DNA of 64,000 nucleotides from Cryptomeria japonica (taxonomy: Eukaryota; Streptophyta; Pinopsida; Cupressales; Cupressaceae). The DNA is taken from NCBI RefSeq assembly GCF_030272615.1, contig NC_081406.1, positions 266,753,692-266,817,691 on the forward strand. Reading direction: 5' to 3'. Shown here one piece after another: positions 1 through 11,212 of the stretch. The notes under the pieces are model-generated. The model saw nothing but the letters and a program-made list of their open reading frames with translations. It did no database searches and was not told the DNA's origin. Both the position numbers and the translations under genes were made by a program. Position 1 is the stretch's first letter, and each line of letters begins with the position of its first letter.

Positions 1-916
1 TGAATATTTTGTCACAAACATACTAATGACAAAATATATATTTCACACATAGCTATGATAAGACAAAGTCTTTCCTCTTGGTAAGGGGAGGTTCCCTATT
101 GGAATCTTGGGCATTTCAAGAGCTTATGAAAACAAAATTCGGGTGTAAGCTTAGGACATATAATTCTCTTTTTTCAGCATTAATGTATTTTTCCTTCACT
201 TGATTATATTTCGTACAACTTAATAAACTTTGACAACTAAAAGAACTTCTTGACAAAGATTCTTAATATCTAGACAATCATGTAAGCTCAAAGTTTTACG
301 TGAGTGCAACTACTTTAATCACCACTATTTCAGCTTGGATCTCAACTTGTAGCTCAAAGCCTCCAAGATGTGATCAATTATTCCTAAAACTACAAGTAAT
401 TGGCAACAAGACAAAGCTTCCTATGTAATCACTTAGTTGTCAGAAAATTTCCCAAATATGTAGATAACACAAAGTCTATTTACACAATTAGAAATCTCTT
501 TCATTAACATTCACAATTTTACCAAAAATATTCATGGGCATAAGAAATGACTGTGAGAACTAAACATAAGAATTATTCCAATCATAATCACAATCTTCGA
601 CCCAACACGAAGTTTGGAAACTAGCGGATTGCTATCATTATTTTCTTGAATCAACTTTTAGATCAAAAAAGAACAAAGTCTTAGTCGAGATAAAAATTTG
701 GCAGAGTTTTGCTAAGCATAATAAAAGATAAATATGTACAAATGAGGTCCTCCTTATATAGGAAAAGAGTGGAGAAAAATATGGGCACGATTGACTAATT
801 CAACTACACAGTCCCACTTGACTACAACTACTGCATAAAATAAAAAAATGCATCTGCAAGAAAATTCGTAGTAACTAATAATGCAACTACATGAAAAGAT
901 AGTGTCAATGGGGACA
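1..916 (-). mobile_element. Putative 3' LTR of pol-less element G (runs off the window)
   Basis: On the minus strand a purine-rich tract (GAGGAGGAGAAAGATGAA) is followed by TAAAG and then TGTCCCC starting at 916, the usual polypurine tract / LTR start arrangement. About 155 bases into this block is a TATA-like TATATAA on the minus strand, consistent with a U3 promoter. The second LTR copy and the distal end are not in the window, so the LTR call rests on position and motif only. No coding sequence is visible. Confidence 0.4.
754..760 (-). promoter_or_regulatory. TATA-box-like motif in the putative G LTR
   Basis: The minus strand reads CCTATATAAGGAGG here, a good TATA-box context, at the position expected for a U3/R promoter in the putative LTR that begins at 916. 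This is sequence resemblance only. Confidence 0.3.
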
Positions 917-918
917 CT

Positions 919-3900
919 TTATTCATCTTTCTCCTCCTCATTGGATTTTTGGAATTCCTCAAACTTAGCCAATACAACTTCCATCTTGGCTTTGTACAAC
1001 ATTATGGTAGAACTAGTGATGATGCAAACCTAGGAAACTGTATCTCCAACTTTCACATATCTCTTCCTCCCATCTTTCAACATTGATGCAATAACTTCAA
1101 AACTGACTTGTATTTCGAACAACTTATCAAATGCACTCAATGTGAAATCTTGTTATGTACAATGATATATTAGGGAAATAAATTCTTGTATGATGGTGTC
1201 ACTCATCAAAAGCTTTTTATTATCATCATACAAATAACAAGGGATTTCGGCTATCCTTGTTGAAATATGGTCAATCTCATCATCACCTTCTTTATTTTCT
1301 CGATCCAACTCCATAATCATTGACCTTATTATTTCCTTTTTATGAGAATAATGATAGAGTTTGGATGTACTTCTCTCTTGTCAAAATTACCTTGTTTTCT
1401 ACAAGGACATCAATTCTGAAATCCTCCATTTTATCCCAAAGAGTTAAGCTCTTTTCAATATCTTTGACCTCTTGAGATAAAGAAGTTTTGACACCTTGCA
1501 TTTGAATTTGAACAACCTCAAAGTTGGTCAATAACTTGATCGTTGAATCCAGAATATGAGAGCCCCCTGATTTCAAGAGGGCAATCCATTCGTCCACTAC
1601 TCGATCATTGATGTCCACCTATTCCACTTTTTTGAGAGCCTTAATATCAATTATGGAAACAATCGGATCAATAAACTGAGAAGATTATGTGACTTTGAGA
1701 AGCACACTGGTCAACTACTCACATTTCTGCTTCTATTCATTCTTTTCATCTTTTTCTTGATCAAACCTTCACACAAGAGAATTGAAAGCAGTTTGAGAGT
1801 CTAACTTGACAGTCTCATGTGTCTCCACTCCAAGTTCTATAGTCTGCATAGTATAATCTTCAGGTTGAATATTATCCTTGTTCTTATCTGAAGATGGCAC
1901 CATGACCTCAGCATATTTTCTTTTTGTGGCAGGATCCACCAACACCCGAGAAACATTCTTTGGCTTTTTAGTGATTTTGGCTTTGGGAGGAGCCAACTAC
2001 TCAAAATCAAATTCATTTGGAGAAATCACTTGTTTCTTCCTTTTAGGTGCTACTATATCCATCCATGGTGGTAAATCTTCTTTGGTAGATGGAGTTATGG
2101 CTTCCTTCTGAGTAGCAGTTGGTCTCTAAGACACATTCTGACTTGAAGACGCAACAACAAAAGATAGAATTACTGGTACTAAGGTTGTGGTAACAGATGG
2201 TGATTCTATTGATGAAGCAGTAGTAGCCATTATTGATGCCTCCTTTAAAACAACTGTGGTCACAACTATAGATGGTGTCTTACTGACAACAATAGTACTT
2301 ACAATAGGTGGACCTTCAACCATGATTGTTATGGAAAGTAGGCCCACTGACTGCTGCTCTACAGTTATGTGCTCCAAAGATTCAGTAAAATCCAGAATTG
2401 AAGACTCAATAATGGATGTAGGAACATCATCAAAACTCGAGACTAGACAATGTAACATATTGCTAATCACCCTCCTATTGTGGTAGTTCTATATACAACC
2501 CCTCATCATCATATTCTTCTTCCTCTTGATCTGAATCTGATTCAATAAAATGCATGATAACTTGTGTAGGAGTTGATACCTGTGAAGTGGTGGGGGTATC
2601 AATCTCACCTTGATGATTTGGTTCTTCAATTTTCATTTCCTCTTCATGAGGAATTTCTCCTTCTTCTTGTTCTTTTTCTTTCTCAACCTCTTCAATAGTT
2701 GGCTGCTCGGGCTCTTCTACTTATGTCACTTGTTCAGCTGATGCAGATTCACCTTTCTTTAACCCTTTGATAGTGAATTTTTTTGAGGTCCTTTTCTCTT
2801 AGATTGTATTGAAGGGATTTATGGAGGTGCTTGCACATCTTCTTTTCTCTTGGTTCTTAATTCAACTATTTTGCCAACTGGACCCTCACTATTATCAACA
2901 TCACCAGAACTCGAAGGAATTTGCTTCATTCTAGTCCCCTTTTTCAACAACTATGCATTAGTATTAGCCAGAATAGGGGAAATTCTTTGGGTAATAGACT
3001 TATTTTCCTTTCTGGACCATTGGATGAGTGGCAAGAGAGAATCAGCAATATTTTGATCAAGGTAGATCGGGTCTACTATGTCATCGATATTTTCCATTGT
3101 ATCTAAGATTCTAGCCAAATCTAGGTTCTCAATATGTTCCAAAGTGAGACAACTGAAATCCATTATCCTCACATCTTCCTCATTTCCATAATCCACCCAG
3201 ACATCATCGAGCCAATATACATGTGTATAGATCCTCTTGATTTTGTTCTTCATCCCATGAAAATCAAAACTGTTATGATCCTTGAACCTCCTCATGGTAT
3301 TCCATTGCATTTCTTCCTCCATATTTTTGGCCTTTGGGTTGGTCATCACTGAATATCGGTCAATGTCTTCTAGAAATTTAAGGCTAGTCTTATGAGCTTG
3401 TGACTACCTCTCATGTACACGAATCAATTGTTGACATAATTCTGTGAGAACAATTTTATCTGAAGGATACCTTGGCAATATGAATAGTTCACCTGTAAAA
3501 CATCCTATGCAGATATATGTGAAAGTAGGAAATTAAAGGAATACATAGCCAAAGAAAGAAACTTTGTTGTATGATGCTTTTGAAAGTCTTCTCTTCTCTA
3601 AACCTTTATTTAACATACACTTCCAGACAATAAAGACGACACCATTGACCCTTCTGAAATGACTTTCGTTCTTATTGATTGTAAGTTGATCATAATAGTT
3701 CCAAGGAAGTACTAATCTTCTATCACCCTTTGTAGATAAACCTGGATATTGCCTCATAGAGGCGGTTGCATACACAAGGTACGAGGTCATATAGAAATTC
3801 AGTGTTATTTTGACCTCTTTCAACTATACACAAAGTGCATCACTAATATGCTCACCCCAATCTATTTTGGTTGTCCTTTTTCTGATTATGCTCATATAAT

Positions 3901-4551
3901 AGCACATCTAGTTCTGAAAGTAATGAAAATCTCTCAGACCTTTCACTCGTGCTAGCATAGTGACCGTATCATTGTATTCTTCATTTAAATCACTCCTATG
4001 GAAGTATTTAGGCCATATTGAAGTGGTGGAAACCTTGGCTGAAGATAAGAAAACTGTATTAATCATTTTCTATCATTTCACTTCATTCTTCTCATAATAC
4101 TCTTGAGCACCATCTTTGGTTATGTCTGCTACTTCTTCCAATGGAGAACCCTTAAACACATTGTTAAAGAAAACATTGTCTAGTGTCATGACAATATTTT
4201 GATTTACATCCTTCAACTATCTTGTATTAGGATCAAAATGATCCACCAATGCAAGTACAAAATCTGGATCATGAGCTGCTACTAGGAAAGAAGCATACTT
4301 GTGCAACTCTGATTTGATTAAATTTGCCATATGTGAAGGGGATTTCTCAACTCGATCAATGAACTCTTGTATATCCACATGATCGATCTTTGTATCTCTT
4401 ATCTCTTTGACATTGAAGTCAACTGAGCTCTTTGGGGACATATTCAAGTATTTATCATACTTGTTCTTCAATTTTTCATAGATGGCTTGCTTGGTGAAGG
4501 CTCAAACTAACTTGAAGAAGGCTCTGATTTGCCTTGAGAAGGCTTAGGCAT
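919..4551 (-). pseudogene. Large unknown ORF (about 1,200 codons) of element G, broken by stops
   Basis: From 4551 (ATG; MPKPSQGKSEPSSS) the minus strand carries one long decayed reading frame. After an early frameshift near 4500 the pieces at 4471-4217, 3823-3533, 3349-2951, 2470-2126, 1996-1769 and 1618-1340 all lie in the same frame and are separated by point-mutation stops. A second frameshift near 1345 leads into a tail ending EEEKDE with a TAA at 921-919, so the stop sits in the polypurine tract just before the putative LTR. The first ~450 residues look globular (motifs DPDFVLALVDHFDPNTR, LPWNYYDQL, VYWLDDVWVDYG). The middle is rich in K, E, P, T and V, and the C-terminal third looks coiled-coil. 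I see no zinc knuckle, protease, RT, RNase H or integrase motif. I do not recognise the family. Its span and place between leader and LTR suggest it is the only product of a non-autonomous LTR element. Confidence 0.55.
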
Positions 4552-4682
4552 TTACAAAGTACTGCATTCAATACTAATCATTAATATTTTGAAAATAATC
4601 AGTATCAGAAGGGAAAATTTCATCAATTGGAACAAGAATCCGGAGCCAAAAAGGACTTGGGAAAAAAATGGACAAAAATTTG

Positions 4683-5178
4683 TAGGTCCAACTTTAAAGT
4701 CCGATTTGCAATTAACAAAACCAAGATTCACACATCAAACTTTAAAGTTTGATGTGCAGGATAAACATCATAGATTTCATATCGGACTTCAAAGTCTGAT
4801 GTGCAAAAGGGGTAGAAAAACTTTGCAGGTTAGACTTTAAGTCTGACCTGCACTTCAACAAAGTGTAAGGTAATTATGCACATCAGATTTGAAAGTCCAA
4901 TCTGCATAATAGGGTAGATCATAATTCCACAGGTCGGACTTTAAAGTCTGACTTGCACTTAGAGAAAACACATGCCCTGCACATCAGACTTTAAAGTTTG
5001 ATGTGTAGCCAAGGGAAGAACAAATCTTCTTGACATGTCGGACTTTAAAATCTGACCTGACAACTAAGAGAACAACAAAGGATCGGCATATCGGACTTTA
5101 AAGTCCGATATGTCGATCAGGTAAAACTTCATAGGAGAAAAACTACTCCCGCATATCATACTTTAAAATCCAACATGT
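4683..5178. repeat. Array of palindromes centred on ACTTTAAAGT, block 1
   Basis: Nine copies of a 26-34 base inverted repeat occur at intervals of 45-65 bases. Each has the form CA(G/T)RTCGGACTTTAAAGTCCGAYCTGCA with changes in the arms. Clear copies are centred near 4696, 4744, 4791, 4838, 4891, 4943, 4992, 5045 and 5099, with a decayed one near 5163. The one at 5091-5108 is a perfect 18-base palindrome. Several variants change both arms together (CATCAAAC...GTTTGATG at 4732-4754; CATCAGAC...GTTTGATG at 4982-5004), as if pairing were kept. The block lies in the leader of the minus-strand ORF that starts at 4551. No CRISPR-like spacers: the spacing varies and the intervals are AT-rich and related. 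Confidence 0.8.
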
Positions 5179-5560
5179 GAGAGTAGTTTTGATTGGGATA
5201 GAAGGAATAGTTCTAGGGTATTTAGATAAAAAATATGACATACCCTAAGACAAAACTAAACAAACAAAATAAAGACAAAACCCTAATTAACACGCACAAA
5301 CGTAAGCGCAAAGAAGAAGAAAAAACATAAAACGTGGAAGAAGAGGAAAGAAACCATGAAAATAACAAAACCTACCTCAAATATGCAGATCCGCAGAACG
5401 AAAAATCACCCAAAGGCATTATCATGAGAAAAATCCGCACAAGGCAAGAGGGCGCACGCACAAAGGAGAAAATGACCAACAAATGACTGGAAATGACTTA
5501 AAAATTAATTTAAACCCATTAAACCCTAATTAAAAGTTTCATTAAATGCAATTCCGCGTC
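5179..5560. other. Spacer between palindrome blocks in the leader of element G
   Basis: This stretch is A-rich on the plus strand (pyrimidine-rich on the minus strand, the sense of element G) and has no copy of the ACTTTAAAGT palindrome. I find no ORF or motif worth calling. It is probably part of the untranslated leader of the minus-strand element. Confidence 0.3.
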
Positions 5561-5790
5561 GTGCAGGTCAGACTTGGAAGTCTGATCTGCAGCTAAAAAC
5601 ACCTAGAGGTCGGACTTTAAAGTCCAATCTGCAGCTAACTAACCTAACAAGACTGCAGGTCCGACTTTAAAGTCCGACCTGCAGTGAACTTAAAAAATGC
5701 AAACTTGCACATCGAACTTTAAAGTCCAATATGCAAGTGACTTAAAATATAAACACCCTTCAAGTCGGAGTTTAAAGTCTAGCTTGCAGG
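5561..5790. repeat. Array of palindromes centred on ACTTTAAAGT, block 2
   Basis: Five further copies of the same palindrome are centred near 5576, 5618, 5667, 5718 and 5773. The best is at 5653-5684, where CTGCAGGTCCGACTTTAAAG is followed by TCCGACCTGCAG, giving nearly perfect 16-base arms. The consensus matches block 1, from which it is separated by about 380 bases without copies. Confidence 0.8.
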
Positions 5791-5810
5791 TAAAACTTCA
5801 AAAAACTACT

Positions 5811-5940
5811 AACTTAAAAATGACAAAAACAAATGACAAAAGTAGATTTTGACTAACCGACGAAGGCTACTAACCTTTCTCGGAGGACGTGAGGTACATA
5901 ACAGACCAGTTTCGTAGGGCTTCCTTGCGATTTTGGCCAT
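5811..5940 (-). other. Short minus-strand ORF upstream of the palindrome array
   Basis: A 43-codon frame begins MAKIARKPYETGLL at 5940. A CACGTG (G-box core) lies about 45 bases upstream at 5986-5991, and AAAGGTTAGT inside the frame resembles a plant splice donor. It could be a leader ORF of element G, a captured first exon, or chance. I do not recognise the sequence. Confidence 0.15.
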
Positions 5941-6069
5941 GCCGAAACCAAGTACAACAACACCATTTCAGCGCCACACGCGCGCCACGTGGTCTAGGTG
6001 TAATCCAGTCGGACATTACTCATAGTTGGCTCAAAGTGTGACACGGGTTCATGCATTTACCCCGGTACC

Positions 6070-7372
6070 TTAGTATCCTATGAGATTTCAAAAATGGAGG
6101 AAGAGAAAAGAGAAATGAGAGAAGCAAAATTTAATTTTTCAAGATTTGATGACCTAGAATGCAGTAAAGACCTAGATGAAGTTGAAGAAAATTTTGTAAG
6201 AAGATTGCAATGAGGAACTGGGAAATATAAAGGTAAGTTACCTCCAAAATGTTTTTCTTGTGGTAGAATTGGACATTATGCTTCTAATTGCAAGAACAAA
6301 GAAGATTATAAGAGATTTGACAATGATGAGAAGAAGAACAAGTTTAGAAGATGAAATTTCAACATAAAAGAGAAGAATGGATTATGCTCTTTTGAAGAAC
6401 ATACATCTAAAGATGAAGTTGAAGATGACTCGAATGAAGAATCTTTGTTTTTAACAATTGACGATAAGGAGAGTGATTTGGAGAAACCAAAAGATGAGAA
6501 TATTATTAAGATTGCATTGCATGCTAAGAAAGAACTAGATACATGGATTATAGACTCTATATGTTCAAAGGTGACAAAGATGGGTTTATTATTCTAAAGA
6601 AATATGATGAAGGATTTGTGAAGTTTGTTGGAAAAGATGATGCAACTATTTGAGGTATTATAAGTGTTTCAATTGATGGTAAGAATAGGACTGACGATGT
6701 TTATTATGTTGAAGGTTTAAGACATAGTTTTATAAGTGCTAGCCAAATGTGTTAAAAAGGGTATGAAGTTTTGTTTAGCATTACTAAATATGTGATTCAA
6801 AAGGAGAAGACTAGTAAAAGAGTTGCAGAAGGAATTAGAACTGGTAGAAATGTTTACTATATTAAAGATAAAGAGCAAAATAAATGTTGTCTAGTGCAGA
6901 ATATTGAGATTGTTCCTGTAGTTCTAGAGAAGACAAGTGATATATAAGAAGAAGAAGAGGAAGATTCAGTGAAAGTTCTTTCTAAGTATGTTCAAAAACA
7001 TCATTCAGAGAATCAGATAATTGGAGATAAAGAAAAATTTGTTCAGACAAGGAGGAAGATTGTAGAATCTCAAGATCAAGCTAATTACTATTTTCTATCA
7101 GTGATTGATCCCATTGAGACTTATGAAGAAGCAAGCAAAGATGGAAGTTTGGTAAAGGCAATGGAAGAAGAACTAAATAATATTCAAAAGAACAAGACTT
7201 GGGAGCTGGTACCTAGACCAGTGGACAAGAATGTAATTAGAACTAAGTGGGTGTTCAAAAATAAGTTGAATGAGAAAGGACATGCGATAAGGAATAAAGA
7301 AAGACTGGTATGTTCTCAAGTAGAAGATAGAGATTTTGAAGAAACTTTTCCTCCTATAGCAAGGATGGAAGC
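6070..7372 (+). pseudogene. Copia remnant J: gag end, protease, RT start; integrase deleted
   Basis: A decayed Ty1/copia polyprotein. In order: a Gag C-terminal zinc knuckle at 6250-6291 (CFSCGRIGHYASNC, intact CX2CX4HX4C); a protease active site in which the usual DSGCS reads DSICS near 6550; the protease tail (DVYYVEGLRHS near 6700) and a few residues of the GAG-pre-integrase region (GRNVYYIKDKEQ). The frame then jumps to the RT N-terminal region (MEEELNNIQKNKTWELV, TKWVFKNKLNEKG, FEETFPPIARMEAV). The whole integrase core is missing. Several stops interrupt it. It ends abruptly in RT at the TG of the gypsy LTR at 7373, so the gypsy probably inserted here; I do not find the rest of J downstream. 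Confidence 0.8.
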
Positions 7373-8473
7373 TGTAGACACTTAAAAATAATTATTTTAA
7401 TTATTTTTATTGCCTCACATAATTAATTAATTAATTATGTTAATTCAAATTCTCCTCAATATTAATTAAATATAATTAATATTATCATTATAGCATATGA
7501 TTGATTTATTTAATAAATCAATCCCTTTCTTTATTCTTCTGAAAAAACAAATCCTCACAAATCTTGCTCTTAGCTAATTAATTTCAATTAATTAGTTAAC
7601 CTACATGATTCCTACAAATCATCTTCTTAATTCATCATTAACCTAATAAATTCTTCTAGAAACTCCCTAAACTCACTTAACATTATTCTTCTAATTTTTT
7701 AATCCCTCCACTCATTCTCTCTCCTAGTCAAATTATCCTAATCCCACCTAACATTTCCTCTAATCCCCCTCTTAATGAATTGTTAATGGCTAATCAGCAT
7801 GATTAGCCACAAAGTCAACTCCTTGCTTTTAAATACTCTTTTCCTAGGTGAATGTAAGATTTTTGAAATCTTACATTCCTCCAGGCATTCCCTCTCCCAA
7901 GGAATTTTTAATTCTTTTTTATTCCTCCAATCCCCATGATATCCTTTTTTGGAGAATTTTTAATTCCTCCAATGCACCTTGTGGAGTGTGGAGATACAAA
8001 ATGCCTTTAAGGCATATTTCTTGGTCTCCACACCCTCTCTTGAACCTTGTGTGAGCTCACAAGTAAATCCAAGCTCTTCATCTCGAATCCATCCTAGCCA
8101 TCCGTTTTTCTCTCCTCTTCCTATAAATAAAGGGCTCCATCCCTTCATTCAAAACACCTCAAAATCCAGTAAGCCTATGCTGCCCTTTTGAGCCCAAGAA
8201 GTCATCTTGGTAGCTTCATCATTTTCATCCTTATCATCCTCCTGAAATCAATTTCATGTTGTGCACATCATTGGAGAGCCATCCACATCTAGCAATCAAA
8301 GGAGCACATCAAGTGGAGCATTATCAAGGGGCGCCTTCACTTCATCAAGCTCAATCTGAAGGAGAAGGTAAAATAGCAAGGTAAAATGATCTTTTCATGC
8401 TATTTTAGCATTTTGCAGGTTTATTTTGTAATGTTTTGATCATTTAACCTTCTAATCTATTTTCCCTTCCTCA
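7373..8473 (+). mobile_element. LTR 1 of Tat-type gypsy element, copy 1
   Basis: A 1,101-base block beginning TGTAGACACTTAAAAATAATT and ending TTCCTCA. It recurs with only scattered differences and exactly the same length at 16787-17887. It starts inside the RT of copia remnant J and is followed after TTT by a PBS-like TGGCATGCCTGGTGGGACC. ORFs within it are chance frames. Confidence 0.9.
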
Positions 8474-8476
8474 TTT

Positions 8477-8495
8477 TGGCATGCCTGGTGGGACC
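8477..8495 (+). other. Primer-binding site of gypsy copy 1
   Basis: TGGCATGCCTGGTGGGACC, three bases after the LTR end. The sister copy at 17891 reads TGGCACGCCCGGTGGGACC. Sites of this GGCACGCCCGGTGGGACC form occur in plant Ty3/gypsy elements. The tRNA was not determined. Confidence 0.6.
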
Positions 8496-9102
8496 CACAT
8501 CCCTAAGAACTAATATTTTTTTTTGAATTTTTTGTGAGTTGTGAGACGTAGGTTCCAGAATAGAAAAAAATTTATCTTTTTCGCAGGTTCCAGAATAGCG
8601 GCTCTACATTTCTACGCGACAGTTCCTTATTCTTTTACTTTTTTGTTTCTGTTTCTATTTCAGCATGATAGCTCTATTATCTATTCTGTTTATTTATAAT
8701 CTGTGTGAAAGTAAGAGAGTATGCTCTTGTCTATATAGACAATCAGAAATACAGACCTTTGACACTTTTCTATTCTGTTTAGCGCGACTATATGCTCTGA
8801 CCACAAGAAAGTGTGAAAATAGGAGAGTATGATTTTGTCTATCTAGATAATCAGAAATCCAGATTTTTGGCACTTTTCTATATGTTTAGTGCAACTGTCT
8901 ACTCTGTTAATATGTCTGAAATTTGTTAGGTGCTAACAGTAGTCTGCATTTTCTTTTCATTTCATGGTATCTGCTCTGTTTAATCATAATCTGTCTGACC
9001 ACAGGAAAGTGTGAAAGTAGGAGAATATGCTCTTGTCTATCTAGACAATCAGAAATCCAGACCTTTGGCATTTTTTTTTTATTCTGTTTAGTGAGGTCGT
9101 CT

Positions 9103-9338
9103 GCTCTATTAAATCTAGGGTTTATGTTTGTTTTGTTAAATCCAGGGTTTATGTCTACTCTATTAAATCTAGGGTTTTTGTTTGCTCTGCTAAATCTAGG
9201 GTTTCTATTTGCTCTGTTAAATCTAGAGTTTCTGTTTGCTCTACTAAATCTAGGGTTTCTGTTTGCTCTGCTAAATCTTGGGTTTTTGTTTGCTCTACTA
9301 AATCTAGGGTTTCTGTTTGCTCTGATAAATCTAGGATT
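9103..9338 (+). repeat. 27-base tandem repeat, nine units, in the gypsy leader
   Basis: The unit is CTCTGCTAAATCTAGGGTTT followed by CTGTTTG. Nine units start the AAATCTAGGGTTT core near 9111 and every 27 bases after. Each unit contains TAGGGTTT, which is also a permutation of the Arabidopsis-type telomere repeat, but the 27-base period shows it is not telomeric. The matching array in copy 2 has seven units. As 27 is a multiple of three the array gives a repeated 9-residue open frame, which I regard as chance. Confidence 0.9.
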
Positions 9339-9814
9339 TTAAAAAAAAAATTCTATTTTTTTCGCCATATCTTCTTTATCTTCACTCCATTTTCCTCCAA
9401 ACTTCACCAGATTCTCTGCATTGCCATTTTCCACATTTTCTTCCTTGGGGGCCTTATCCCAAAAATCCATTTTTTGAAGCTTAAATCTCATATTTCTCTA
9501 TTTTTAGGGTTTGCCATAACTTCTTCCCCTTTTATCCAATCACCTCCAAATTTTTCGCATATTATCCATCTCCAACTTTTGCTTCTTTGTCCCTCTTTGA
9601 CAAATTTTCTCATTCCTTCATCTCTCCTCCAAAATCCCCATTTTTTGCTCGCTTATCCCTTGGAAAGTGGCAAAAAACCTAGTCAAACCCAATTTACCCA
9701 TCAAAGTTTTCTTCAAATCCACATTTGTCATTAGTAAAAAAAAATTTATTTATGTTTTTCTACTTATTCCCAAAAAATCAAAAAAAAAAATATTTTGTCA
9801 TTTTGTTGTCTTTT

Positions 9815-9979
9815 GCAGGACGCTTGTTGAAGACTCCATTTTTCAAACTACTAATCAAATTGTCTTGTAGGACGCTTGTTGAAGACTCCATTTTTTTAAA
9901 AACTACTAATCAAGTTGTTTTGCAAGATGCTTGTTGAAGACTCCATTTTTCAAAACTACTAATCAAGTTGTTTTGCAGG
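9815..9979 (+). repeat. Three tandem units of about 55 bases in the gypsy leader
   Basis: The unit is TTTTGCAGGACGCTTGTTGA followed by AGACTCCATTTTTCAAAACTACTAATCAAG and is present three times. Each boundary carries TTTTGCAG or a variant, which resembles a plant 3' splice site after a T-rich stretch. The same triplicate is at 19193-19355 in copy 2. Confidence 0.8.
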
Positions 9980-11212
9980 TTGCCTAGCTGATTCAACCAA
10001 ATATTGTGCATTTATTTAAACTAGGCACCTAGATATTAATTAAAAAGGAATGAACCATTGTGTTATGTGTCTTTAAGAAAAGCGTAAAGGTAGGAAAGTA
10101 TGCTCTCGTCTTACTAGACGATCAGAAATCTAGACCCTCCAACCTTTTCTTCTTTGATTGTGTGTTTACCTCTAGCGGGCCTACCCTCCCAACTTCCTCT
10201 TTGAGAAGGTAAGAGGGGAATGACCCAAGTGAGTACACCCGGACCTGGGGTTCCCAACTCACTATAATAAATAGGCCATTGACTATGAAAGGGTTAATGG
10301 TTGGGGCTATATGAGATTTCACTCTCACATTGGGTGCTTAGTAGGGTCCTAGAGATCTCAATCACGCTTGCGTGACTACTAAGTTTTTGGTGCTTCGTTG
10401 GGCTATAGGCCTCAATTGAGCTTGCGCAACTTCGAAGGGTAGCTCCTAATGGGAAGACTTACTAAACACCTTGTTCATAGTGGCCAAAAACCTTCTAGTC
10501 ATTGGTGCAGGAGGTCGGACTTCTGAAGCCGCCCATATTTTTACGGCCCTTAGTAGAGACACAAAGTTCGCCATTAGGAGTTTTCATGGGAATTGATGCT
10601 TGGCTAACCTGAGAAGTGAATGTCGTGGAGGGGAGCCAGTGGGGTCAAGCATCTAAGTGTCCACTCTGGGTAAGCGTAGCTGGGAAACCAATTGGGATTC
10701 AATGACTATTGTCCTTGCCAGCCTTAAGAATGTTGTATATGAGCATGAGTGTCTTTGAGATAATATGCATTTGATCATTGTGTTTGCTTTATTTGATACA
10801 TACTTGCCAAGAGAAAACTAAAAACACATCATTATCCCCAAAAACTTTGCAAAAACACTTGTCAAGACACAAACAATTGTCCAAGTCATTACCCACACCA
10901 AGTCCCAAAAAATTGCATCAAAGCTTTGTCCATCCCATATTTCATAAGCCTAAGAGAGAAGCTAAGAGTCTGTCCTCTCCATCAACATTTAAGTTTGTCC
11001 TTTGAAACACCAACTATCGTCCAAATCAGGGTGGTCATATCCCTTCATACAACTTGCCATTCAAATCGATCCTTCATGTTGATACCAAAGACAACCTAGT
11101 CATCAAATTTCTTCTAAACCATCACTACCATACCTCCTCCATCAATCATCCTCAAATTTTCTAAGTCCTTTCATCACAAATTTCTTAAGTCCTTTCATCA
11201 CAAATATCGTGT

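Larger units (their letters stand above)
8496..11212 (+). other. Untranslated leader of gypsy copy 1, with several repeat modules
   Basis: About 2.7 kb between the PBS and the gag ATG, with no coding sequence. It holds four dispersed copies (near 8703, 8809, 9008 and, diverged, 10077) of a module of about 80 bases containing GTGTGAAAGTAGGAGAGTAT and GTCTATCTAGAC, the latter a short self-complementary stem. It also has the 27-base tandem array at 9103-9338 and the 57-base triplicate at 9815-9979. The part from 10140 to 11212 is unique sequence. All of it is repeated in copy 2 (17910-20556). Confidence 0.6.

Noticed and set aside
4683-5790. CRISPR-like appearance of the palindrome array
   Set aside because: The repeats are palindromic, diverged and irregularly spaced, the intervals are related AT-rich sequence, and the context is a plant retroelement.
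5811-5991. G-box promoter plus first exon with splice donor on the minus strand
   Set aside because: Based on a 6-base motif and a 43-codon frame; no downstream exon can be identified, so it is listed only as a low-confidence ORF.
8041-8191. Possible small proteins encoded in gypsy LTRs (about 70 codons, both strands, also at 17374-17605)
   Set aside because: They are duplicated only because the LTR is duplicated, they overlap on opposite strands, and they match nothing known.
9103-9338. Interstitial telomere
   Set aside because: TAGGGTTT occurs once per 27 bases, not in tandem as a 7-base repeat.
8923-9342. Plus-strand frame with nine LLNLGFLFA repeats
   Set aside because: Produced by the 27-base tandem repeat in the gypsy leader; no start context, and the sister array has a different number of units and different open frames.
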